Position numbers and translations under genes: made by a program. 64,000 nt of DNA, from contig NC_092679.1 of the NCBI RefSeq assembly GCF_964355755.1, positions 8,496,001 through 8,560,000 of the forward strand, in the 5' to 3' direction. This stretch comes from Antedon mediterranea (lineage: Eukaryota > Echinodermata > Crinoidea > Comatulida > Antedonidae). The notes under the pieces are model-generated. The model saw nothing but the letters and a program-made list of their open reading frames with translations, searched no databases and was not told where the DNA came from. Positions 37,701 to 52,141 of the stretch are shown piece by piece (position 1 is the first letter of the stretch; each line of letters begins with the position of its first letter).

Positions 37701-39480
37701 AGAGAGAGATAGATCAGCGAGAAAGAGATAGATCAGCGAGAGAGATAGATAGATCAGCGAGAGATAGATAGATCAGCGAGAGAGAGAGAGATAGATCAGC
37801 AAGAGAGAGATAGATCAGCGAGAGAGAGAGATAGATCAGCGAGAGCGAGATAGATTAGCGAGAGAGAGATAGATCAGCGAGAGAGAGATAGATCAGCGAG
37901 AGAGAGAGAGAGATAGATCAGCGAGAAAGAGATAGATCAGCGAGAGAGATAGATAGATCAGCGAGAAAGAGATAGATCTGCGAGAGAGAGAGAGAGAGAT
38001 AGATCAGCGAGAGAGAGAGAGAGAGAGATAGATCAGCGAGAGAGAGAGAGATAGATCAGCGAGAGAGAGATAGATCAGCGAGAGAGAGATAGATCAGCGA
38101 GAGGGAGAGATAGATCAGCGAGAGAGAGAGATAGATCAGCGAGAAAGAGATAGATCAGCGAGAGAGAGATAGATCAGCGAGAGAGATAGATCAGCGAGAG
38201 AGAGAGATAGATCAGCGAGAGAGAGAGAGAGATAGATCAGCGAGAGAGAGAAAGATCAGCGAGAGAGAGATAGGTCAGCGACCGAGAGATAGATCAGCGA
38301 GAGAGAGATAGATCAGCGAGAGAGATATAGATCAGCGAGAGAGATAGATCAGCGAGAGAGAGAGAGATAGATCAGCGAGAGAGAGAAAGATCAGCGAGAG
38401 AGAGATAGATAAGTGAGAGAGAGATAGATAAGCGAGAGAGAGATAGATTAGCGAGAGAGAGATAGATCAGCGAGAGAGAGATAGATCAGCGAGAGAGAGA
38501 GAGATCAACGAGAGAGAGAGATAGATCAGTGAGACAGAGATAGATCAGCGAGAGAGAGATAGATCAGCGAGAGAGAGATAGATCAGCGAGAGAGAGATAG
38601 ATCAGCGAGAGAGAGAGAGAGAGAGATCAGCGAGAGAGAGAGATAGATCAGCGAGAGAGAGAGATAGATCAGCGAGAGAGAGAGAGATAGATGAGCGAGA
38701 GAAAGTGAGAGAGATAGATCAGCAAGAGAGAGATAGATCAGCGAGAGAGAGATAGATAGATCAGCGAGAGAGAGATAGATAGATCAGCGAGAGAGAGATA
38801 GATAGATCAGCGAGAGAGAGATAGATCAGCGAGAGAGAGATAGATAGATCAGCGAGAGAGAGATAGGTCAGCGAGAGAGAGATAGATCAGTGAGAGAGAT
38901 AGATAGATCAGCGAGAGAGAGATAGATCAGCGAGAGAGAGAGAGAGAGATAGATCAGCGAGAGAGAGAGAGAGATAGATCAGCGAGAGAGAGATAGATCA
39001 GCGAGAGAGAGATAGATCAGCGAGAGGAAGAGATAGATCAGCGAGAGAGAGATAGATCAGCGAGAGAGATAGACCAGCGAGAGAGAGATAGATCAGCGAG
39101 AGAGATAGATCAGCGAGAGAGAGAGATAGATCAGCGAGAGAGAGAGAGATAGATCAGCGAGAGAGAGAGAGATAGATCAGCAAGAGAGAGATAGATCAGC
39201 GAGAGAGAAATAGATCAGCGAGAGAGAGATAGATCAGCGAGAGAGAGATAGATCAGCGAGAGAGAGATAGATCAGCGAGAGAGAGATAGATAGATCAGCG
39301 AGAGAGAGATAGATAGATCAGCGAGAGAGAGATAGATCAGCGAGAGAGATATAGATCAGCGAGAGAAAGATAGATCAGCGAGAGATAGATAGATCAGCGA
39401 GAGAGAGAGAGAGATAGATCAGCAAGAGAGAGATAGATAAGCGAGAGAGAGATAGATTAGCGAGAGAGAGATAGATCAGC
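34750..39480 (+). repeat. Higher-order repeat of about 2.2 kb, two copies and part of a third
   Basis: A GCAAGAG unit followed by GAGAAATA starts blocks near 34,778, 37,003 and 39,205. GAGTGAGAGAG lies at 35,418 and 37,620 (offset 2,202), GGTCAGCGACC at 36,067 and 38,273 (2,206), GATGAGCGAGAGAAAGTG at 36,484 and 38,690 (2,206), and GAGGAAGAG at 36,822 and 39,024 (2,202). The third copy is cut short near 39,480 and continues with sequence like that of about 38,930, so an exchange junction lies there. Confidence 0.8.
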
Positions 39481-40234
39481 GAGAGAGAGATAGATCAGCG
39501 AGAGAGAGAGAGAGATAGATCAGCGAGAGAGAGAGAGAGATAGATCAGCGAGAGAGAGATAGATCAGCGAGAGAGAGATAGATCAGCGAGAGGAAGAGAT
39601 AGATCAGCGAGAGAGAGATAGATCAGCGAGAGAGATAGACCAGCGAGAGAGAGATAGATCAGCGAGAGAGATAGATCAGCGAGAGAGAGAGATAGATCAG
39701 CGAGAGAGAGAGAGATAGATCAGCGAGAGAGAGAAAGATCAGCGAGAGAGATATAGATCAGCGAGAGAGAGATAGATCAGCGAGAGAGAGATAGATCAGC
39801 GAGAGAGAGATAGATTAGCAAGAGAGAGATAGATCAGCGAGAGAGAGATAGATCAGCGAGAGAGAGAGATCAGCGAGAGAGAGATAGATCAGCGAGAGAG
39901 AGATAGATCTGCGAGAGAGAGATAGATCAGCGAGAGAGAGATAGATAGATCAGCGAGAGAGATAGATCAGCGAGAGAGATACAGATCAGCGAGAGAGAGA
40001 TAGATCAGTGAGAGAGACATAGATAAGCGAGAGAGAGATAGATTAGCGAGAGAGAGATAGATCAGCGAGAGAGAGATAGATCAGCGAGAGAGAGAGAGAT
40101 CAGCGAGAGAGAGAGATAGATCAGTGAGACAGAGATAGATCAGCGAGAGAGAGAGAGATAGATCAGCGAGAGAGAGATAGATCAGCGAGAGAGATAGATC
40201 AGCGAGAGAGAGAGAGAGAGATCAGCGAGAGAGA

Positions 40235-41338
40235 GAGAGATAGATCAGCGAGAGAGAGATAGATCAGCGAGAGAGAGAGAGATAGATGAGCGAGAGAGAG
40301 TGAGAGAGATAGATCAGCAAGAGAGAGATAGATCAGCGAGAGAGAGATAGATAGATCAGCGAGAGAGAGATAGATAGATCAGCGAGAGAGAGATAGATAG
40401 ATCAGCGAGAGAGAGATAGATAAGCGAGAGAGAGATAGATAGATCAGCGAGAGAGAGATAGGTCAGCGAGAGAGAGATAGATCAGTGAGAGAGATAGATA
40501 GATCAGCGAGAGAGAGATAGATCAGCGAGAGAGAGAGAGAGAGATAGATCAGCGAGAGAGAGAGAGATAGATCAGCGAGAGAGAGATAGATCAGCGAGAG
40601 AGAGATAGATCAGCGAGAAGGAGAGATAGATCAGCGAGAGAGAGATAGATCAGCGAGAGAGATAGACCAGCGAGAGAGAGATAGATCAGCGAGAGAGATA
40701 GATCAGCGAGAGAGAGAGATAGATCAGCGAGAGAGAGAGAGAGAGATAGATCAGCGAGAGAGAGAAAGATCAGCGAGAGAGAGATAGGTCAGCGACAGAG
40801 AGATAGATCAGCGAGAGAGAAATAGATCAGCGAGAGAGATATAGATCAGCGAGAGAGAGATAGATCAGCGAGAGAGAGATAGATCAGCGAGAGAGAGATA
40901 GATTAGCAAGAGAGAGATAGATCAGCGAGAGAGAGATAGATCAGCGAGAGAGAGAGATCAGCGAGAGAGAGATAGATCAGCGAGAGAGAGATAGATCTGC
41001 GAGAGAGAGATAGATCAGCGAGAGAGAGATAGATAGATCAGCGAGAGAAATAGATCAGCGAGAGAGATACAGATCAGCGAGAGAGAGATAGATCAGCGAG
41101 AGATAGATAGATCAGCGAGAGAGAGAGATAGATCAGCAAGAGAGAGATAGATCAGCGAGAGAGAGAGATAGATCAGCGAGAGCGAGATAGATTAGCGAGA
41201 GAGAGATAGATCAGCGAGAGAGAGATAGATCAGCGAGAGAGAGAAAGATAGATCAGCGAGAAAGAGATAGATCAGTGAGAGAGATAGATAGATCAGCGAG
41301 AGAGAGATAGATCAGCGAGAGAGAGAGAGAGATAGATA

Positions 41339-41375
<37 letters not shown>

Positions 41376-44300
41376 TCAGCGAAAGAGAGAGAGATAGATC
41401 AGCGAGAGAGAGAGATAGATCAGCGAGAGAGAAATAGATCAGCGAGAGGGAGAGATAGTTAAGCGAGAGAGAGATAGATCAGCGAGAGAGAGAGATAGAT
41501 CAGCGAGAGAGAGATAGATCAGCGAGAGAGAGATAGATCAGCGAGAGAGAGAGATAGATCAGCGAGAGAGAGAAAGATCAGCGAGTGAGAGATAGGTCAG
41601 CGACAGAGAGATAGATCAGCGAGAGAGAGATAGATCAGCGAGAGAGATATAGATCAGCGAGAGAGAGATAGATCAGCGAGAGAGAGATAGATCAGCGAGA
41701 GAGAGAAAGATCAGCGAGAGAGAGATAGATCAATGAGAGAGAGATAGATCAGCGAGAGAGAGATAGATTAGCGAGAGAGAGATAGATCAGTGAGAGAGAG
41801 AGAGAGATAGATCAGAGAGAGAGAGAGAGATAGATCAGCGAGAGAGAGAGATAGATCAGCGAGAGAGAGAGATAGATTAGCAGGAGAGAGATAGATCAGC
41901 GAGAGAGAGATAGATCAGCGAGAGAGAGAGAGAGATCAGCGAGAGAGAGATAGATCATCGAGAGAGAGATAGATCAGCGAGAGGGAGATAGATCAGCGAG
42001 AGAGAGATAGATAGATCAGCGAGAGAGAGATAGATCAGCGAGAGAGATATAGATCAGCGAGAGAGATAGATCAGCGAGAGATAGATAGATCAGCGAGAGA
42101 GAGAGAGAGATAGATCAGCAAGAGAGAGATAGATCTGCGAGAGAGAGAGATAGATCAGCGAGAGCGAGATAGATTAGCGAGAGAGAGATAGATCAGCGAG
42201 AGAGATAGATCAGCGAGAGAGAGATAGATCAGCGAGAAAGAGATAGATCAGCGAGAGATAGATCAGCGAGAAAGAGATAGATCAGCGAGAGAGATAGATA
42301 GATCAGCGAGAAAGAGATAGATCAGCGAGAGAGAGAGAGAGATAGATCAGCGAGAGAGAGAGAGATAGATCAGCGAGAGAGAGATAGATCAGCGAGAGAG
42401 AGATAGATCAGCGAGAGGGAGAGATAGATCAGCGAGAGAGATATAGATCAGCGAGAGAGAGATAGATCAGCGAGAGAGAGATAGATCAGCGAGAGAGAGA
42501 TAGATCAGCGAGAGAGAGAGAGATAGGTCAGCGAGAGAGAGAGATAGATCAGCGAGAGAGAGAAAGATCAGCGAGAGAGAGATAGATCAGCGACAGAGAG
42601 ATAGATCAGCGAGAGAGAGAGATAGATCAGCGAGAGAGATAGAGAGAGAGGTCAGCGAGAGAAAGAGAGATAGATCAGCGAGAGAGAGATAGATCAGCGA
42701 GAGAGAGATAGATAGATAAGCGAGAGAGAGATAGATAGATCAGCGAGAGAGAGATAGATCAGCGAAAGAGAGATAGATAGATCAGCGAGAGAGAGATAAA
42801 TCAGCGAGAGAGATAGATTAGCGAGAGAGAGAGAGATAGATAAGCGAGAGAGAGAAAGATCAGCGAGAGAGAGATAGATCAGCGAGAGAGAGATAGATCA
42901 GCGAGAGAGATAGATCAGAGAGAGAGAGAAATAGATCAGCGAGAGAGAGAGAGATAGATCAGCGAGAGAGAGATAGATCAGCGAGAGAGATAGATAAGCG
43001 AGAGAGAGATAGATTAGCGAGAGAGATAGATCAGCGAGAGAGAGATAGATCAGCGAGAGAGAGAGATCAGCGAGAAAGAGAGATAGATCAGCGAGACAGA
43101 GATAGATCAGCGAGAGAGAGATAGATCAGCGAGAGAGAGATAGATCAGCGAGAGAGAGATAGAGAGATCAGCGAGAGAGAGAGAGAGATAGATAAGCGAG
43201 AGAGAGATAGATCAGCGAGAGAGAGAGAGATAGATCAGCGAGAGAGAGTGAGAGAGATAGATCAGCGAGAGAGAGATAGATCAGCGAGAGAGAGATAGAT
43301 AGATCAGCGAGAGAGAGATAGATAGATCAGCGAGAGAGATAGATAGATCAGCGAGAGAGAGATAGATCAGCGAGAGAGAGAGAGAGATAGATCAGCGAGA
43401 GAGAGAGATAGATCAGCGAGAGAGAGATAGATCAGCGAGAGAGAGATAGATCAGCGAGAGGGAGAGATAGATCAGCGAGAGAGAGATAGATCAGCGAAAG
43501 AGATAGACGAGCGAGAGAGAGATAGATCAGCGAGAGAGATAGATCAGCGAGAGAGAGAGATAGATCAGCGAGAGAGAGAGAGATAGATCAGCGAGAGAGA
43601 GAAAGATCAGCGAGAGAGAGATAGGTCAGCGACAGAGAGATAGATCAGCGAGAGAGAGAGATAGATCAGCGAGAGAGATATAGATCAGCGAGAGAGAGAG
43701 AGAGAGATAGATCAGCGAGAGAGAGATAGATCAGCGAGAGAGAGATAGATCAGCGAGAGAGATATAGATCAGCGAGAGAGAGATAGATCAGCGAGAGATA
43801 GATAGATCAGCGAGAGAGAGAGATAGATCAGCGAGAGCGAGATAGATTAGCGAGAGAGAGATAGATCAGCGAGAGAGAGATAGATCAGCGAGAGAGAGAG
43901 AGATAGATCAGCGAGAAAGAGATAGATCACCGAGAGAGATAGATAGATCAGCCAGAGAGAGATAGATCAGCGAGAGAGAGAGAGAGAGATAGATCAGCGA
44001 GAGAGAGAGAGAGATAGATCAGCGAGAGAGAGATAGATCAGCGAGAGAGAGATAGATCAGCGAGAGAGAGATAGATCAGCGAGAGAGAGAGAGAGATAGA
44101 TGAGCGAGAGAGAGTGAGAGAGATAGATCAGCAAGAGAGAGATAGATCAGCGAGAGAGAGATAGATAGATCAGCGAGAGAGAGATAGATAGATCAGCGAG
44201 AGAGAGATAGATAGATCAGCGAGAGAGAGATAGATAAGCGAGAGAGAGATAGATAGATCAGCGAGAGAGAGATAGGTCAGCGAGAGAGAGATAGATCAGT

Positions 44301-46960
44301 GAGAGAGATAGATAGATCAGCGAGAGAGAGATAGATCAGCGAGAGAGAGAGAGAGATAGATCAGCGAGAGAGAGAGAGATAGATCAGCGAGAGAGAGATA
44401 GATCAGCGAGAGAGAGATAGATCAGCGAGAGGGAGAGATAGATCAGCGAGAGAGAGATAGATCAGCGAGAGAGATAGACCAGCGAGAGAGAGATAGATCA
44501 GCGAGAGAGATAGATCAGCGAGAGAGAGAGATAGATCTGCGAGAGAGAGAGAGATAGATCAGCGAGAGAGAGAAAGATCAGCGAGAGAGAGATAGGTCAG
44601 CGACAGAGAGATAGATCAGCGAGAGAGAAATAGATCAGCGAGAGAGATATAGATCAGCGAGAGAGAGATAGATCAGCGAGAGAGAGATAGATTAGCGAGA
44701 GAGAGATAGATTAGCAAGAGAGAGATAGATCAGCGAGAGAGAGATAGATCAGCGAGAGAGAGAGATCAGCGAGAGAGAGATAGATCAGCGAGAGAGAGAT
44801 AGATCTGCGAGAGAGAGATAGATCAGCGAGAGAGAGATAGATAGATCAGCGAGAGAAATAGATCAGCGAGAGAGATACAGATCAGCGAGAGAGAGATAGA
44901 TCAGCGAGAGATAGATAGATCAGCGAGAGAGAGAGATAGATCGGCAAGAGAGAGATAGATCAGCGAGAGAGAGAGATAGATCAGCGAGAGCGAGATAGAT
45001 TAGCGAGAGAGAGATAGATCAGCGAGAGAGAGATAGATCAGCGAGAGAGAGAAAGATAGATCAGCGAGAAAGAGATAGATCAGCGAGAGAGATAGATAGA
45101 TCAGCGAGAGAGAGATAGATCAGCGAGAGAGAGAGAGAGAGATAGATAAGCGAGAGAGAGAGAGAGAGAGAGAGATAGATCAGCGAAAGAGAGAGAGATA
45201 GATCAGCGAGAGAGAGAGAGATAGATCAGCGAGAGAGAAATAGATCAGCGAGAGGGAGAGATAGATAAGCGAGAGAGAGATAGATCAGCGAGAGAGAGAT
45301 AGATCAGCGAGAGAGATAGATCAGCGAGAGAGAGAGATAGATCAGCGAGAGAGAGAAAGATCAGCGAGTGAGAGATAGGTCAGCGACAGAGAGATAGATC
45401 AGCGAGAGAGAGATAGATCAGCGAGAGAGCTATAGATCAGCGAGAGAGAGATAGATCAGCGAGAGAGAGATAGATCAGCGAGAGAGAGAAAGATCAGCGA
45501 GAGAGAGATAGATCAATGAGAGAGAGATAGATCAGCGAGAGAGAGATAGATTAGCGAGAGAGAGATAGATCAGTGAGAGAGAGAGAGATAGATCAGTGAG
45601 AGAGAGAGAGAGATAGATCAGCGAGAGAGAGATAGATCAGCGAGAGAGAGAGATAGATTAGTAGGAGAGAGATAGATCAGCGAGAGAGAGATAGATCAGC
45701 GAGAGAGAGAGAGAGATCAGCGAGAGAGAGATAGATCATCGAGAGAGAGATAGATCAGCGAGAGAGAGATAGATCAGCGAGAGAGAGATAGATAGATCAG
45801 CGAGAGAGAGATAGATCAGCGAGAGAGATATAGATCAGCGAGAGAGAGATAGATCAGCGAGAGATAGATAGATCAGCGAGAGAGAGAGAGATAGATCAGC
45901 AAGAGAGAGATAGATCTGCGAGAGAGAGAGATAGATCAGCGAGAGCGAGATAGATTAGCGAGAGAGAGATAGATCAGCGAGAGAGAGATAGATCAGCGAG
46001 AGAGAGATAGATCAGCGAGAAAGAGATAGATCAGCGAGAGATAGATCAGCGAGAAAGAGATAGATCAGCGAGAGAGATAGATAGATCAGCGAGAAAGAGA
46101 TAGATCAGCGAGAGAGAGAGAGAGAGAGATATAGATCAGCGAGAGAGAGAGAGAGATAGATCAGCGAGAGAGAGATAGATCAGCGAGAGAGAGATAGATC
46201 AGCGAGAGGGAGAGATAGATCAGCGAGAGAGATATAGATCAGCGAGAGAGAGATAGATCAGCGAGAGAGAGATAGATCAGCGAGAGAGAGATAGATCAGC
46301 GAGAGAGAGAGATAGATCAGCGAGAGAGAGAGATAGATCAGCGAGAGAGAGAAAGATCAGCGAGAGAGAGATAGATCAGCGACAGAGAGATAGATCAGCG
46401 AGAGAGAGAGATAGATCAGCGAGAGAGAGAGAGAGAGAGGTCAGCGAGAGAAAGAGAGATAGATCAGCGAGAGAGAGATAGATCAGCGAGAGAGAGATAG
46501 ATAGATAAGCGAGAGAGAGATAGATAGATCAGCGAGAGAGAGATAGATAAGCGAAAGAGAGATAGATAGATCAGCGAGAGAGAGATAAATCAGCGAGAGA
46601 GATAGATTAGCGAGAGAGAGAGAGAGAGATAGATAAGCGAGAGAGAGAAAGATCAGCGAGAGAGAGATAGATCAGCGAGAGAGAGATAGATCAGCGAGAG
46701 AGATATATCAGAGAGAGAGAGAAATAGATCAGCGAGAGAGAGAGAGATAGATCAGCGAGAGAGAGATAGATCAGCGAGAGAGAGATAGATAAGCGAGAGA
46801 GAGATAGATTAGCGAGAGAGATAGATCAGCGAGAGAGAGATAGATCAGCGAGAGAGAGAGATCAGCGAGAAAGAGAGATAGATCAGCGAGACAGAGATAG
46901 ATCAGCGAGAGAGAGATAGATCAGCGAGAGAGAGATAGATCAGCGAGAGAGTGATAGAGA
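40235..46960 (+). repeat. Higher-order repeat of about 3.8 kb
   Basis: Copy 1 is about 40,235-44,048; copy 2 begins near 44,049 and is lost near 46,960. Anchors: GATGAGCGAGAGAGAGTG at 40,285 and 44,099 (3,814); CAATGAG at 41,731 and 45,514 (3,783); the AGGAGAGA variant at 41,882 and 45,663 (3,781); GACAGAG at 43,095 and 46,890 (3,795). Copy 2 ends with GTGATAGAGAGATTAG near 46,955, where the pattern switches to the next higher-order repeat. Part of copy 1 recurs at 59,280-60,730. Confidence 0.78.
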
Positions 46961-49007
46961 GATTAGTGAGAGAGAGAGAGATAGATCAGCGAGAGAGAGA
47001 TAGATCAGCGAGAGATAGATAGATCAGCGAGAGAGAGAGAGATAGATCAGCAAGAGAGAGATAGATCAGCGAGAGAGATAGATTAGCGAGAGAGAGATAG
47101 ATAGATGAGCGAGAGAGAGATAGATCAGCGAGATAGAGATAGATCAGCGAGAGAGAGATAGATCAGCGAGAGAGAGATAGATAGATCAGCGAGAGAAAGA
47201 TAGATAGATCAGCGAGAGAGAGATAGATAGATCAGCGAGAGAGAGATAGATAGATCAGCGAGAGAGAGATAGATCAGCGAGAGAGAGAGATAGATCAGCG
47301 AGAAAGAGATAGATCAGCGAGAGAGATAGATAGATCAGCGAGAGAGAGATAGATCAGCGAGAGAGAGAGAGAGAGAGATAGATCAGCGAGAGAGAGAGAG
47401 AGAGATAGATCAGCGAAAGAGAGAGATAGATCAGCGAGAGAGAGATAGATCAGCGAGAGAGAGATAGATCAGCGAGAGGGAGAGATAGATCTGCGAGAGA
47501 GAGATAGATCAGCGAGAGAGAGATAGATCAGCGAGAGAGAGATAGATCAGCGAGAGAGATAGATCAGCGAGAGAGAGATAGATAGATCAGCGAGAAAGAG
47601 ATAGATCAGCGAGAGAGAGAAAGATCAGCGAGAGAGAGATAGGTCAGCGACAGAGAGATAGATCAGCGAGAGAGAGATAGATCAGCGAGAGAGATATAGA
47701 TCAGCGAGAGAGAGATAGATCAGCGAGAGAGAGATAGATCAGCGAGAGAGAGAAAGATCAGCGAGAGAGAGATAGATCAGCGAGAGAGAGATAGGTCAGC
47801 GAGAGAGAGATAGATTAGCGAGAGAGAGATAGATCAGCGAGAGAGAGAGAGATAGATCAGAGAGAGAGAGATAGATCAGCGAGAGAGAGATAGATCAGCG
47901 AGAGAGTGATAGATTAGCAAGAGAGAGATAGATCAGCGAGAGAGATAGATCAGCGAGAGAGAGAGAGATCAGCGAGAGAGAGATAGATCAGCGAGAGAGA
48001 GATAGATCAGCGAGAGAGAGATAGATCAGCGAGAGAGAGATAGATAGATCAGCGAGAGAGAGATAGATCAGCGAGAGAGATATAGATCAGCGAGAGAGAG
48101 ATAGATCAGCGAGAGATAGATAGATCAGCGAAAGAGAGAGAGAGATAGATCAGCAAGAGAGAGATAGATCAGCGAGAGAGAGAGATAGATCAGCGAGAGC
48201 GAGATAGATTAGCGAGAGAGAGATAGATCAGCGAGAGAGAGATAGATCAGCGAGAGAGAGAGAGAGATAGATCAGCGAGAAAGAGATAGATCAGCGAGAG
48301 AGATAGATACATCAGCGAGAGAGAGATAGATCAGCGAGAGAGAGAGAGATAGATCAGCGAGAGAGAGAGAGAGAGATAGATCAGCGAGAGAGAGATAGAT
48401 CAGCGAGAGAGAGATAGATCAGCGAGAGGGAGAGATAGTTCAGCGAGAGAGATATAGATCAGCGAGAGAGAGATAGATCAGCGAGAGAGAGAGATAGATC
48501 AGCGAGAGAGAGATAGATCAGCGAGAGAGAGAGATAGATCAGCGAGAGAGAGAGAGATAGATCAGCAAGAGAGAGAAAGATCAGCGAGAGAGAGATAGAT
48601 CAGCGACAGAGAGATAGATCAGCGAGAGAGAGATAGATCAGCGAGAGAGAGAGAGGTCAGCGAGAGAGAGATAGATCAGCGAGAGAGAGATAGATCAGCG
48701 AGAGAGAGATAGATAGATCAGCGAGAGAGAGATAGATAGATCAGCGAGAGAGAGATAGATCAGCGAAAGAGAGATAGATAGATCAGCGAGAGAGAGATAG
48801 ATCAGCGAGAGAGATAGATTAGCGAGAGAGAGATAGATAGATGAGCGAGAGAGAGAGATAGATCAGCGAGAGAGAGATAGATCAGCGAGAGAGAGATAGA
48901 TAGATCAGCGAGAGAGAGATAGATAGATCAGCGAGAGAGAGATAGATCAGCGAGAGAGAGATAGATCAGCGAGAGAGAGATAGATCAGCGAGAGAGAGAG
49001 AGAGAGA

Positions 49008-49690
49008 GATAAATAAGCGAGAGAGAGATAGATCAGCGAGAGAGAGATAGATCAGCGAGAGAGAGATAGATCAGCGAGAGGGAGAGATAGATCAGCGAGA
49101 GAGAGATAGATCAGCGAGAGAGAGATAGATCAGCGAGAGAGATAGATCAGCGAGAGAGAGATAGATCAGCGAGAGAGAGATAGATCAGCGAGAGAGAGAG
49201 ATGGATCAGCGAGAGAGAGAGAGAGATAGATCAGCGAGATAGAGAAAGATCTGCGAGAGAGAGATAGATCAGCGAGAGAGAGATAGATCAGCGAGAGAGA
49301 GATAGATCAGCGAGAGAGAGATAGATCAGCGAGAGAGAGAGAGAGAGAGATAAATAAGCGAGAGAGAGATAGATCAGCGAGAGAGAGATAGATCAGCGAG
49401 AGAGAGATAGATCAGCGAGAGGGAGAGATAGATCAGCGAGAGAGAGATAGATCAGCGAGAGAGAGATAGATCAGCGAGAGAGATAGATCAGCGAGAGAGA
49501 GATAGATCAGCGAGAGAGAGATAGATCAGCGAGAGAGAGAGATGGATCAGCGAGAGAGAGAGAGAGAGATAGATCAGCGAGATAGAGAAAGATCTGCGAG
49601 AGAGAGATAGATCAGCGAGAGAGAGATAGATCAGCGAGAGAGAGATAGATCAGCGAGAGAGAGATAGATCAGCGAGAGAGAGAGAGAGAG
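49008..49690 (+). repeat. 341-bp tandem pair
   Basis: GATAAATAAGCG lies at 49,008 and 49,349, and ATGGATC at 49,201 and 49,542, both 341 bp apart, with identical order of the units between them. The pair was carried into the second 6.34-kb copy as 55,392/55,733, where one added unit raises the ATGGATC spacing to 358 bp (55,587 and 55,945). The 341-bp event is therefore older than the 6.34-kb one. Confidence 0.8.
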
Positions 49691-50349
49691 ATAGATCAGC
49701 GAGATAGAGAAAGATCAGCGAGAGAGAGATAGATCAGCGACAGAGAGATAGATCAGCGAGAGAGATATAGATCAGCGAGAGAGATATTGATCAGCGAAAG
49801 AGAGATAGGTCAACGAGAGATAGATAGATCAGCGAGAGAGAGATAGATCAGCGAGAGAGAGAGATAGATCAGCGAGAAAGAGATAGATCAGCGAAAGAGA
49901 TAGATAGATCAGCGAGAGAGAGATAGATCAGCGAGAGAGAGAGAGATAGATCAGAGAGAGAGAGAGAGATAGATCAGCGAGAGAGAGATAGATCAGCGAG
50001 AGAGAGATAGATCAGCGAGAGGGAGAGATAGATCAGCGAGAGAGATATAGATCAGCGAGAGAGAGATAGATCAGCGAGAGAGAGATAGATCAGCGAGAGA
50101 GAGATAGATCAGCGAGAGAGAGATAGATCAGCGAGAGAGAGAGATAGATCAGCGAGAGAGAGATATATCAGCGAGAGAGAGAAAGATCAGCGAGAGAGAG
50201 AGAGATAGATCAGCGACAGAGAGATAGATCAGCGAGAGAGAGATAGATCAGCGAGAGAGAGAGAGATCAGCGAGAGAGAGAGATAGATCAGCGAGAGAGA
50301 GAGAGATCAGCGAGAGAGAGAGAGATAGATCAGCGAGAGAGAGAGATAG

Positions 50350-52110
50350 ATCAGCAAGAGAGAGATAGATAGATCAGCGAGAGAGAGATAGATAGATCAG
50401 CAAGAGAGAGATAGATCAGCTAAAGAGAGATAGATAGATCAGCGAGAGAGAGATAGATCAGCGAGAGAGATAGATTAGCGAGAGAGAGATAGATAGATGA
50501 GCGAGAGAGAGATAGATCAGCGAGAGAGAGATAGATCAGCGAGAGAGAGATAGATCAGCGAGAGAGAGATAGATAGATCAGCGAGAGAGAGATAGATAGA
50601 TCAGCGAGAGAGAGATAGATCGATCAGCGAGAGAGAGATAGATAGATCAGCGAGAGAGAGATAGATCAGCGAGAGAGAGAGAGATAGATCAGCGAGAAAG
50701 AGATAGATCAGCGAGAGAGATAGATCAGCGAGAGAGAGAGAGAGAGATAGATCAGCGAGAGAGAGAGAGAGAGAGATAGATCAGCGAAAGAGAGAGAGAG
50801 ATAGATCAGCGAGAGAGAGATAGATCAGCGAGAGAGAGATAGATCAGCGAGAAAGAGAGATAGATCAGCGAGAGAGAGATAGATCAGCGAGAGAGAGAGA
50901 TAGATCAGCGAGAGAGAGATAGATCAGCGAGAGAGATAGATCAGCGAGAGAGAGATAGATAGATCAGCGAGAGAGAGAGATAGATCAGCGAGAGAGAGAA
51001 AGATCAGCGAGAGAGAGATAGGTCAGCGACAGAGAGATAGATCAGCGAGAGAGAGATAGATCAGCGAGAGAGATATAGATCAGCGAGAGAGAGATAGATC
51101 AGCGAGAGAGAGATAGATCAGCGAGAAAGAGAAAGATCAGCGAGAGAGAGATAGATCAGTGAGAGAGAGATAGATCAGCGAGAGAGAGATAGATTAGCGA
51201 GAGAGAGATAGATCAGCGAGAGAGAGAGATAGATCAGAGAGAGAGAGATAGATCAGCGAGAGAGAGATAGATCAGCGAGAGAGTGATAGATTAGCAAGAG
51301 AAAGATAGATCAGCGAGAGAGATAGATCAGCGAGAGAGAGAGAGATCAGCGAGAGAGAGATAGATCAGCGAGAGAGAGATAGATCAGCGAGAGAGAGATA
51401 TATTAGCGAGAGAGAGATAGATAGATCAGCGAGAAAGAGATAGATCAGCGAGAGAGATATAGATCAGCGAGAGAGAGATAGATCAGCGAGAGATAGATAG
51501 ATCAGCGAGAGAGAGAGAGATAGATCAGCAAGAGAGAGATAGATCAGCAAGAGAGATAGATTAGCGAGAGAGAGATAGATAGATGAGCGAGAGAGAGATA
51601 GATCAGCGAGAGAGAGATAGATCAGCGAGAGAGAGATAGATCAGCGAGAGAGAGAGAGATAGATCAGCGAGAGAGATATAGATAGATCAGCGAGAGAGAG
51701 ATAGATAGATCAGCGAGAGAGAGATAGATAGATCAGCGAGAGAGAGATAGATCAGCGAGAGAGAGAGATAGATCAGCGAGAAAGAGATAGATCAGCGAGA
51801 GAGATAGATAGATCAGCGAGAGAGAGATAGATCAGCGAGAGAGAGAGAGAGAGATAGATCAGCGAGAGAGAGAGAGAGAGAGATAGATCAGCGAAAGAGA
51901 GAGAGATAGATCAGCGAGAGAGAGATAGATCAGCGAGAGAGAGATAGATCAGCGAGAGGGAGAGATAGATCAGCGAGAGAGAGATAGATCAGCGAAAGAG
52001 AGAGAGATAGATCAGCGAGAGAGAGATAGATCAGCGAGAGAGAGATAGATCAGCAAGAGGGAGAGATAGATCAGCGAGAGAGAGAGATAGATCAGCGAGA
52101 GAGAGATAGA

Positions 52111-52141
<31 letters not shown>

